This document shows, piece after piece, positions 44,103 through 51,385 of a stretch of DNA of 64,000 nucleotides. Position numbers and translations under genes: made by a program. This DNA is from Paenibacillus_AR mesotrionivorans (GTDB lineage Bacteria; Bacillota; Bacilli; Paenibacillales; NBRC-103111), in the NCBI RefSeq assembly GCF_046098205.1, contig NZ_JBJURJ010000011.1, positions 186,001 to 250,000 on the forward strand, written 5' to 3'. Each line of letters begins with the position of its first letter. Within the stretch, counting starts at the first letter, position 1. The notes beneath the pieces are model-generated. The model saw nothing but the letters and a program-made list of their open reading frames with translations. It did no database searches and was not told the origin of the DNA.

Positions 44103-44546
44103 TCACGTAACATCAAGCTGCATCCGCGGCGCCGGTCCCCCTTGTGTGTGGGTTACGCCGTTAGTGATGAAACCAACAGATTCATAAAACCCTGCCGCCT
44201 GCGGGCTGGCGGTTACCTCAATACGCAAGCCGCGGCTCGCAGCGTCTTCGATCAGGGCAGTTGCAACGCCTTTGCGCATCCAATGGGGATCTGTGAACAG
44301 ATCCTCAAGCTCAAGGAAATCATCAACAGGACGTGCAGACGCAAAACCGACCACACGTCCGTCCACAACAGCAACACGCGCGAACGGCAGCATGGAATCG
44401 TCCCACTCGAGCCATTCCGGATGGGCAGCGAAGAGCTCACGGGCACCCTCATAGGTCAGCGAAGCGCAACGAAAGATACTGCGCAGTGTATCGGCATCGC
44501 CGCCGACTGCACTTCTAATGACAATTTTAGCCGAGATATCATTCAC
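44103..44546 (-). CDS. GNAT acetyltransferase
   Basis: The 147-residue protein has the GNAT pattern FARVAVVDGRVVGFASARPV, LEDLFTDPHWMRKGVATALI (acetyl-CoA loop, RKGVAT) and QAAGFYESVGFITNG. The substrate is unknown. The start is GTG at 44546 with AAAGGAG 8 nt upstream. It stands between the AraC-type regulator and the solute-binding protein genes and is probably an independent insert. Confidence 0.9.
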   Translation of the reverse strand: MNDISAKIVIRSAVGGDADTLRSIFRCASLTYEGARELFAAHPEWLEWDDSMLPFARVAVVDGRVVGFASARPVDDFLELEDLFTDPHWMRKGVATALIEDAASRGLRIEVTASPQAAGFYESVGFITNGVTHTQGGPAPRMQLDVT

Positions 44547-44617
44547 CGCAGATTCTCCTTTTACGAGCATCAATCAACTTTACCTTACATGTGTCACCAG
44601 GAGGTTTTAAAAAGGAT

Positions 44618-46156
44618 ATGAGCCGTTTCCGGTCTTACTTCATGATACCGCTTCTATTGGGCTTAGGGCTAGTCCCGGCCGGCTTGGCCGGCTGCTCCGG
44701 GCCGCCAGCCGGAGACCCGAAGGAGGAGAGTGCCGAGCCTCTCCGCATCACCGCCATGGCCTATCTGATGAATGCGGGGAACCCCTCGGAAACCCTCAAG
44801 CAGCTGATTGAGGAAAAAACCAATACCAAGCTTGACATCCAATGGGTGCTGGACAGCAACTATGACGAAATCATGGAAGCCTCCTTCGCAGCAGGGACAT
44901 TGCCGCAGGTGGTCTATATCAAAAACCAGGTTTCCTTCCAGCAATACCGGGACGCCATGAAAAGCGGCTACTTCTGGGAGGTCGGCCATCTGTTTAAGGA
45001 CTACCCCAACCTGAGCAGGCTGCGGCCGGAAATCCTGCAGAATACCGCCGTGGACGGCAGGGTGTATTCCATCTATGCGGAGGTGCCTTCCTCCCGCCAG
45101 GGCATCATCTACCGCAAGGATTGGGCGGACCGGCTGGGGATTGAGGCCCCGTCTACCGTAGAGGAGCTGTACCGGATGATCAAGGCCTTCACAGAGGATG
45201 ATCCTGACGGCAACGGGTTGCCGGACACCATCGGCTTGGCGGACCGCAGCGATCTGGTCTTCGGCGCCTTCAAAACGGTGTCCTCCTACTTCGGCACCCC
45301 CAACAATTGGGGGCTGGCAGAGAATGGGCTGCAGCCGGAATTCCTGTTCCCCGGCTACCGGGATACAATGGACTTCTTCCGCAGGCTGTACCGGGAAAAG
45401 CTGATTAACCGGGATTTTACCATCATGAGCAAAAACGATCAGATTAACCTGCTGCTAACCGGCAAAGCAGGCATGTACATCGGCTCCATGGAGGATGTGC
45501 AGACCTTCTCCCGGAAGCTTGCCGCCCATGACCCTGCTGCTGTCCTGGATGTCCAGAACCGGATTGAAGGGCCCCGGGGAACAGGCGTATGGGGACTGCC
45601 CGGTTATATCTCGGCGGTGGTTTTCCCCAAATCCTCCGTCAAAACGGAGCAGGAGCTGCGGGCCATTCTCGGCTTCTTCGACCGGCTGATGGAGCCGGAG
45701 ATGGCGAATCTGGTCACCTATGGGGTCGAGGGTATCCACTATACACTGGTGGAGGGCAAGGTGCTGTCCAGTGAAAACAGGCAGCTGCTGGAGAAGGAAG
45801 TGATTCCCTATGCCACCCTGCTGCAGCGCGGAAACGGCCATGACACCGGGATCCGGGATTCCTACTTCACCTTGCCCGTCCGGCAGAAAGCGGCACGGCT
45901 GGTTCAGGATAATGAGGCCATCGTTATCCAGGACCCCACCGCCGCCCTGGATTCCAAAACCTTCGCCGAAAAGGGAACCCGCCTGGCGGATATGATCCGG
46001 GACGCCACCTATGCCTACATCCTGGAGGAGGGCTCCGGCGACGCCGGATTTACGGAGGCGGTGGAGAAGTGGCGTCAGGAAGGCGGCAGCAGCATGATTG
46101 CCGAATACAACGAGGCATACCGGCAGCAGCAGGCTGGGGACCAGCTCTCCCGGTAA
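44618..46156 (+). CDS. Extracellular solute-binding lipoprotein (LplA-like, family 1)
   Basis: The 512-residue protein has a lipoprotein signal (lipobox GLAGC). The binding-protein body includes EKTNTKLDIQWVLDSNYDEI, TLPQVVYIKN, SSRQGIIYRKDWADRLG, DPDGNGLPDTIGLADRS and GVEGIHYTLVEGKV, as in LplA/YtcQ-type oligosaccharide-binding proteins. It delivers ligand to an ABC permease, but no permease genes follow, so it may share a permease elsewhere or act as sensor partner for the AraC-type regulator at 41.6-44.0 kb. AGGAGG and AAAAAGG lie before ATG 44618. Confidence 0.9.
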   Translation: MSRFRSYFMIPLLLGLGLVPAGLAGCSGPPAGDPKEESAEPLRITAMAYLMNAGNPSETLKQLIEEKTNTKLDIQWVLDSNYDEIMEASFAAGTLPQVVYIKNQVSFQQYRDAMKSGYFWEVGHLFKDYPNLSRLRPEILQNTAVDGRVYSIYAEVPSSRQGIIYRKDWADRLGIEAPSTVEELYRMIKAFTEDDPDGNGLPDTIGLADRSDLVFGAFKTVSSYFGTPNNWGLAENGLQPEFLFPGYRDTMDFFRRLYREKLINRDFTIMSKNDQINLLLTGKAGMYIGSMEDVQTFSRKLAAHDPAAVLDVQNRIEGPRGTGVWGLPGYISAVVFPKSSVKTEQELRAILGFFDRLMEPEMANLVTYGVEGIHYTLVEGKVLSSENRQLLEKEVIPYATLLQRGNGHDTGIRDSYFTLPVRQKAARLVQDNEAIVIQDPTAALDSKTFAEKGTRLADMIRDATYAYILEEGSGDAGFTEAVEKWRQEGGSSMIAEYNEAYRQQQAGDQLSR

Positions 46157-46249
46157 ACCTGATGCTCCGGCAGAGGTTCTGGCCGCGGGGGTTTTCGGGC
46201 CGATTAGCCTGGTTTTTCGGAAGTTAGCATTCCAAGCCGAAGATTTGCC

Positions 46250-46471
46250 GCGGAAATAACGGCTCTGATGTCCGGCTGCATTTCTAACGGCGGCCACAGC
46301 CGCTATTTCCGCAAATTCGCTGCTTCCCGCATTCTAACGGCGGCCACAGCCGCTATTTGGACCAAACAGCCTGCGGGATGCCCGTTTGGAGCGGAATAAC
46401 GGCTCCTGCTTCCGTTAGAATTTCAAACCCCGGGTTTTCGGCTAAATAGCGGCTCTCACTTCCGTTAGAAA
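46250..46471. repeat. Intergenic repeat cluster, TTCTAACGGCGGCC family
   Basis: Within the 507-bp gap, TTCTAACGGCGGCCACAGCC begins at 46282 and again at 46332, exactly 50 bp apart, each followed by GCTATTT. Inverted relatives with CTTCCGTTAGAA occur at about 46409 and 46459, and a further AATAACGGCTC copy at 46255 and 46394. The alternation of both orientations gives strong folding potential. No gene was seen in the gap. Confidence 0.8.
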
Positions 46472-46610
46472 ATCCGACGACGACGGAGCGACCTAGTTAC
46501 TGCGATAAGCGGCAGCCACCCCGGATAATATCCCCTCAGTTGCCGCATGGCCATATTATTTCCGTCCCTCGCACACTCCCAGCGCCGTCACCAGCGCCCG
46601 CCCCAACAGC

Positions 46611-46648
46611 AGGAGCCCTGCCGCAGCGTTGCGGAGGGCTCCTATTTT
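46611..46648 (+). terminator. Plus-strand terminator
   Basis: AGGAGCCCT / AGGGCTCCT with an inner CCGCA/TGCGG stem is followed by ATTTTTG. The T-run is on the plus strand, so it suits read-through from the solute-binding protein gene 450 bp upstream. Confidence 0.75.
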
Positions 46649-46663
46649 TGTTACGGCGGCAGA

Positions 46664-49402
46664 TTACCGCTTGATCTTCAGCTCCTGCCCAATGTAGATC
46701 AGGTCAGGGTTCGCGATGATGTCCTTATTCCATTCATACAGGGTCCGCCATTGGTTGGCGCTGCCCAGCAGTGCCTTGGCGATGGCGCTCAGATTGTCGC
46801 CGGCCTTCACCGTATAGGTGGTGTAGGACGGAGCGGCTGCGGGCTCCTGAGGGGCAGCCGGCTGTTCTGCGGCCGGTTGTTCGGCTGCAGGGGCTTCCGG
46901 TGCGGCAGGCTGCTCCACAGCAGGTGCTTCCGGCGCTTCCTTGTACGCAACCGCCAGCTCCAACAGCTGGGTGCGGTTGCCGCCGCCTACGGTGCCGGTA
47001 TGCTGGATGCCGAAGCCGCCGAAAGTATTGCCGCCAACAGAAGCAGACAAGGATACTTCATTGGGCAGCTTGGCTTCCTTTTGATCGGAGCTTTGGGCCG
47101 TGGCCGAGGTTGCCTTTGCATACAGGGTGTTGTTCTCTACCCGCAGGTCAATGGTGGCGCCCGGGTTAAATGCTGTGGTGGATACGGACTCGCTGATGGG
47201 CTTACCCGCTCCGTTCACGTATTCATACAGGGTGTAGTCTGTAGCAATCCCGTATTTGGTGGTCCGTTCAATACGAAGCGCATAACCGGTTTGGGTAGCG
47301 GCATCGTATTTGATGTAAACCTCCAGATATTGTCCGTTCGCGCTGCCGAAGCCTTGGCCCGCGGTTTTCTCCGGGTTGAGCTTCAGCTGGAGAGACATAT
47401 CCCCGAAGCGTCCGTCCAGCGGGTACAGCAGGCGTCCGCCGCGTCCTGTGGTCAACAGCCCTTGGCTGTCCGCTGCCCCGTTAATACCCTTGGTATAGCT
47501 CCAGGCGCTTTTTTCCTCTGCCTTCCACTCTACCTTCTGGTCCTGGGGATAGAGAGTATCCACAGTCCAGACACCACTCAGAAGCTTCGGCTGCCAGGTG
47601 GTGGAGAAATGCTCGAAGGTGGTGCGGTAGTTATACTTCTCGATGCCAGTGCCGGAGATATCTTCCAGAGTAATGGCTCTGCTGCTGACAGCGGTAACTG
47701 CCGGGCCTTCATGGCTCCGCAGATGCTTGGGCTGAACCGATGCCATCACATAATAGCCCACATCGCCCACTGTAAGCGCGTAGGTGCTTAGTGGTTTATT
47801 CCCGCGGGATACGGCCATTTCCACCGGATTGGAGCCGTTCTTGTCATCTACACGATACCAGGTAACGAGAGACTGATCGGCTCGTACTCCCTTTTCGTAA
47901 GACAGGTCCAGACCATATTGAACGGATACGGTACCGTTTTGCGGCTCGATCAATACAGGTGCTTGGGTAAAAGCAGGTGCATCAATAAAGGACGGGGATA
48001 CGGTAACCACCGCCTGGTTGGAAATTCCATTATCAGCAGTAGCGGTTACGGTCACCTTAACCGGCTCCTCGCCGGTGTTGCGTCCCTCCACCTTCACACT
48101 TGCTCCGGTGGTGGCGGAGAGTACAGCAGCATCGCTGTTGATGGACCAGGTAATGTTCTCGCTGGCGCTGGCCGGGAATACACCGGCGGTCAGCTCGGCA
48201 GAGCCTTCACCCGTGCGGATGGCAGCGGACTGGGTGACGGAGATATTGATGGGCAGATCCTTCTCTGCTGCAGCGACGGTCTTCATACCAGCAGGATCCC
48301 AGTTGTCCTCACCCTTCAGCAGGCTGTAAACGGAATAAGCCTTCAGCTGCTCCTGGTTCAGAACCGTGCCGTTTTCCTCCGGCAGAATCGTGTAGGGTTT
48401 ACCGTCCAGCGTAATATTGTAGGCATACGATTTAATGTTGCTTGCCGGATATGGCGCCCATTGAATGGACTCCAGATTGCCGTTCAGATCCTTGAAGCTG
48501 TTGTTGATCAGGTACAGGGTGGAGGAATTTTTGGCCAGGAACAAATCTTGGCTGTCGGCAAAATCAATCTCCCACACGCAATCGATAAAGGCCATCCCTT
48601 CCTTGCCAGCGGCATAGATCGGCTTGTTGGTGAAGTTGTGGAGGGTCGTGTTCTTCATCAGCTGAATCACACCGCCGCCCATGTAGTCATCTGTACCCTG
48701 CACATAGGAGTTTTCGTAGTATACCCGTTCCACTTCGCCAAGGGCAAGAGTGTCCAGCATGCTCACGAAACGAACGTTGTCAAAGGAATAATGGTCCAGC
48801 TTCTTTTCCTTGTTGGCCGCTCCAATAACATAGGCTTGAGTAATGGTGGAGGAGCGCTTCTCCTGGTTTTTGGAAGAATCGCGGGGATAGACCAGATCCA
48901 CATTGCAATAGTTGCCGATGGTCAGATTCTCCGCATGGAAGCCGGTTCCGGTAATGAAGATGGTCTCGGCGGGAGAGGAACCGCTGGCGCTTTCGGCACC
49001 GATGGTATGCCCCCGGTTATCCGCCAGCACCACATCGCGGGCGTCTTCAGCAAGGCCGATCAGGCTGACCCAGTCTTTATCCACATACAGGCCCCGGTCA
49101 TGCAGGGTCCCGTTCATTTGGTACACATCAGGCTCGATATAAATGGTCATCGGCTCAGCCTGTGTGCCGTCCACGGCGGCGGCTACCGCTTCATGAAGGG
49201 TTTTGAATTGAAAGGTGGCCGGATTGCTTGCCGTAAGAGCGCCGTCTACATACAGGGACTTGGCACCCAGCACCAGCTGCTTGCCGTTTTTGGCCGTAAT
49301 GGTTACCCCTCCTGTCTCAGCTTGAACATTCAGCGCCTGGTATGTAAACATACACGTAAAAACCAGCGCCAGACAGATAAACCGGATGAATCTTGTTTTC
49401 AT
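46664..49402 (-). CDS. Secreted pectinesterase-like protein with C-terminal LysM
   Basis: The 912-residue protein has a signal peptide (about 1-29) and a right-handed beta-helix of carbohydrate esterase family 8 (about 60-340). Catalytic Asp candidates lie in SMLDTLALGE (D217) and VQGTDDYMGGG (D239); the usual Gln before DTL is Leu. A Big-type domain (about 390-470), further beta-rich domains including a lectin-like part (about 590-830), an Ala/Pro/Glu linker, and a LysM repeat (about 864-912) follow. It would demethylate pectin while bound to peptidoglycan. GGAGGAGAGG precedes the ATG. Confidence 0.85.
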   Translation of the reverse strand: MKTRFIRFICLALVFTCMFTYQALNVQAETGGVTITAKNGKQLVLGAKSLYVDGALTASNPATFQFKTLHEAVAAAVDGTQAEPMTIYIEPDVYQMNGTLHDRGLYVDKDWVSLIGLAEDARDVVLADNRGHTIGAESASGSSPAETIFITGTGFHAENLTIGNYCNVDLVYPRDSSKNQEKRSSTITQAYVIGAANKEKKLDHYSFDNVRFVSMLDTLALGEVERVYYENSYVQGTDDYMGGGVIQLMKNTTLHNFTNKPIYAAGKEGMAFIDCVWEIDFADSQDLFLAKNSSTLYLINNSFKDLNGNLESIQWAPYPASNIKSYAYNITLDGKPYTILPEENGTVLNQEQLKAYSVYSLLKGEDNWDPAGMKTVAAAEKDLPINISVTQSAAIRTGEGSAELTAGVFPASASENITWSINSDAAVLSATTGASVKVEGRNTGEEPVKVTVTATADNGISNQAVVTVSPSFIDAPAFTQAPVLIEPQNGTVSVQYGLDLSYEKGVRADQSLVTWYRVDDKNGSNPVEMAVSRGNKPLSTYALTVGDVGYYVMASVQPKHLRSHEGPAVTAVSSRAITLEDISGTGIEKYNYRTTFEHFSTTWQPKLLSGVWTVDTLYPQDQKVEWKAEEKSAWSYTKGINGAADSQGLLTTGRGGRLLYPLDGRFGDMSLQLKLNPEKTAGQGFGSANGQYLEVYIKYDAATQTGYALRIERTTKYGIATDYTLYEYVNGAGKPISESVSTTAFNPGATIDLRVENNTLYAKATSATAQSSDQKEAKLPNEVSLSASVGGNTFGGFGIQHTGTVGGGNRTQLLELAVAYKEAPEAPAVEQPAAPEAPAAEQPAAEQPAAPQEPAAAPSYTTYTVKAGDNLSAIAKALLGSANQWRTLYEWNKDIIANPDLIYIGQELKIKR

Positions 49403-49512
49403 GTCCTCTCCTCCTGTTGGGTAGCGGGCGTTCCTTAAAGCAGTTTAAGGCCCTGCCACCATTAAAGCCCATGGAGACGGTTACGGACATAATCACTAGC
49501 GTACCCAAGCCA

Positions 49513-49537
49513 AAAAACCCCGTTATAACGGGATTTT
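49513..49537. terminator. Bidirectional terminator after the epimerase gene
   Basis: CCCCGTTATAACGGG with A-run before and T-run after gives a terminator in both directions, 30 bp from the epimerase stop. Confidence 0.85.
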
Positions 49538-49562
49538 TCCTCATGAAGAGGTGGATTTGGGA

Positions 49563-50531
49563 TTATGACCGGACATATTGATTATGGAATGAACTCCGGA
49601 TCGTTGCGGCAATACCCTCCTCATAAGAAGTCCCCGGTATGGCCCCGATCAGCCGCTCATACTTGCCTCCGCTAAGCCGCAGCGGTTCTTCCGTCAGATA
49701 CAGCATCTCCACAATTTCACCCATGACAGGAACGAATCTGCCGAGCAGAGACAGGCTGGCTCTGCCCAACGGAATGACAGGAAGCTTGGAGCCGCTGGCC
49801 CGGCGGGCAATGCGAACCAGTTCCTTTCCCGAGATTGCGCCGTTACCTGGAATATTCCATTCCTGCCCATAGGATTGGTCCCTCTGGGCAATGTTGACAA
49901 TCATATGGGCCGCATCCGGCAAATAGACATATTCCCGGGGCACCCGCATATTGCCGATAAAAAAAGCCAGCTTTCCGGCCGCCACCGCTGCCAATGTTGA
50001 TCCTAGATAAGAAGCCTCATTGGCCGTAGGTCCATAATAATCCGGGAGCCGGACGATCAAAGCCCGCGCGCGGCTCCAACGGCTCCCCATGACCATTTCT
50101 CCGAATGCCAGCCTAATCCTGCCCTTCCGGGTATGGGGCTGCTTCGGATGCTCCTCAGTTACCGGAGTCGCCTGCCGTCTGCCATAAGGGTAAATGCCAT
50201 CTACCGCCACTACCTTGAGGCCCAGACGGTCCGCCGCCTCCAGCACAGCCTCACCCAGCGGGATCAGCTGACGCTCCATCTCGTGGTACGGAACATTGGC
50301 GCAGTGGAAGAGGACCTCCGCATCTGCGGCGGCGGATACTATATCTTCCGGATTGAAGGCATTTCCCACCGCCAGCGACAAATGGGCAGGATACCCTAAA
50401 GATCCGGCCAGGCTCTCCAGCTTGCTGCGGGATCTCCCGAAGGCAATAACCGGAATCCCCCGTTTCACAAGCTCTTCTGTAATAGCAGCTCCCGTACCTC
50501 CTGAAGCACCGACGACGATTGCCTTCTTCAT
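49563..50531 (-). CDS. NAD(P)-dependent epimerase/dehydratase family protein
   Basis: The 322-residue protein has the Rossmann start MKKAIVVGASGGTGAAITEE (GxxGxxG), then VLFHCANVPYHEM and VAVDGIYPYGR. The catalytic region is shifted from the standard YxxxK, with RLPDYYGPTANEASYLGST further on. Short-chain dehydrogenase-type, substrate unknown; related proteins reduce or detoxify carbonyl compounds. AAAGGAGGA precedes the ATG at 50531. It follows the TetR gene on the same strand with two TetR-type palindromes between, so it is the probable target of that regulator. Confidence 0.88.
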   Translation of the reverse strand: MKKAIVVGASGGTGAAITEELVKRGIPVIAFGRSRSKLESLAGSLGYPAHLSLAVGNAFNPEDIVSAAADAEVLFHCANVPYHEMERQLIPLGEAVLEAADRLGLKVVAVDGIYPYGRRQATPVTEEHPKQPHTRKGRIRLAFGEMVMGSRWSRARALIVRLPDYYGPTANEASYLGSTLAAVAAGKLAFFIGNMRVPREYVYLPDAAHMIVNIAQRDQSYGQEWNIPGNGAISGKELVRIARRASGSKLPVIPLGRASLSLLGRFVPVMGEIVEMLYLTEEPLRLSGGKYERLIGAIPGTSYEEGIAATIRSSFHNQYVRS

Positions 50532-50555
50532 AATAAATTCCTCCTTTTGAATTTG

Positions 50556-50573
50556 TAATTGATCAATCAATAA
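50556..50573. promoter_or_regulatory. TetR operator, copy 1
   Basis: TAATTGATCAATCAATAA is an 8-2-8 palindrome with one mismatch, 25 bp upstream of the epimerase start codon. It matches the copy at 50604. Confidence 0.65.
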
Positions 50574-50603
50574 CTTGTTGTCTCCACTATACCAGCATTT
50601 TTG

Positions 50604-50621
50604 TTATTGATCAATCAATAA
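50604..50621. promoter_or_regulatory. TetR operator, copy 2
   Basis: TTATTGATCAATCAATAA is a perfect 8-2-8 palindrome, 48 bp from copy 1 and about 73 bp upstream of the epimerase gene. Confidence 0.7.
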
Positions 50622-50639
50622 TTATAAAAGAAGAAAAAA

Positions 50640-50660
50640 AGACCTTTAAAGGCCTTTACG
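50640..50660 (-). terminator. Terminator at the end of the TetR gene
   Basis: Minus strand: AAGGCC TTTAAA GGTCTT followed by TTTTT, overlapping the stop codon region of the TetR gene. It separates tetR from the epimerase promoter. Confidence 0.65.
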
Positions 50661-51177
50661 TTTCCATCAACTCCGGCAAACCCAGCGCCATGGCAATGTT
50701 GCAGAGCATGCCTCTGGCCAGAAACAGCATGGTGCGCTCCTCAGGATTGGGGATGCCATGCTTCCTGAATGCATCCAGAACAATGCCGCGCACCTCCCTA
50801 AGGCCCTTTTGCATCACTTCGCGGATGGGAGCATCCGGGATGGTCTGCGCCTGCATGTGCAGGAGGGTCTCCGGTCTGTGTCCTGCCAGAATCTCTTCAT
50901 ATGCTTCAATGAGCTCCTGCTCGAGGCTGCCGGCACCAACGGAATCGGCCACTTTCCGGAAGGACCCGGCTATGCGGGCCCAAGCCGTCTCCAGCGCGGC
51001 AAGCAGCAGCGCCTCCTTGGTATCGAAAAAGCGGAACACGTAGGGCTGGGAAATCTCCGCCCGCTTCGCCACATTGGCGGTGGTGGCTTTATAATAGCCG
51101 ATTTCCGCAAACACCTCGATCGCCGCCCGGATAATCTCTTCACGGCGGTTAGCGGAGGCCCCGTTTTGCTTTGCCAT
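50656..51177 (-). CDS. TetR-family transcriptional repressor
   Basis: The 173-residue protein has an N-terminal DNA-binding domain (REEIIRAAIEVFAEIGYYKA, then TTANVAKRAEISQPYVFRFF, the helix-turn-helix) and a helical ligand-binding part that is somewhat short. It probably represses itself and the epimerase gene through the three TTGAT-palindromes at 50556, 50604 and 51197; the inducer is unknown. GAAGGAG precedes the ATG. Confidence 0.93.
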   Translation of the reverse strand: MAKQNGASANRREEIIRAAIEVFAEIGYYKATTANVAKRAEISQPYVFRFFDTKEALLLAALETAWARIAGSFRKVADSVGAGSLEQELIEAYEEILAGHRPETLLHMQAQTIPDAPIREVMQKGLREVRGIVLDAFRKHGIPNPEERTMLFLARGMLCNIAMALGLPELMET

Positions 51178-51196
51178 ATGAAAGCTCCTTCACTTG

Positions 51197-51220
51197 TATT
51201 AATTGATTAATCAATTAATA
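51197..51220. promoter_or_regulatory. TetR operator, copy 3 (autoregulatory)
   Basis: TATTAATTGAT TA ATCAATTAATA is a perfect 11-2-11 palindrome centred 31 bp upstream of the tetR start codon. It shares the ATTGAT/ATCAAT core with the two copies before the epimerase gene. Confidence 0.72.
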
Positions 51221-51385
51221 GTGTAGCAGGAATGCTCCGCACAGCGCAACATTCCCGGCCCGCGGACGGATTCTAAGGGCCAAAGATTATTCCTAGGCTT
51301 CTCCCAATCTGCGGATTCCATCTGCAATGGAATTATACTGTTAAGCAGACATGGTCGGCTGCCCTCCCGGCGGCATGGACCTGGC

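Noticed and set aside
47918..49438. Plus-strand open frame of about 506 codons opposite the pectinesterase gene
   Set aside because: Antisense shadow with no motif; the minus strand has a signal peptide, catalytic motifs and LysM.
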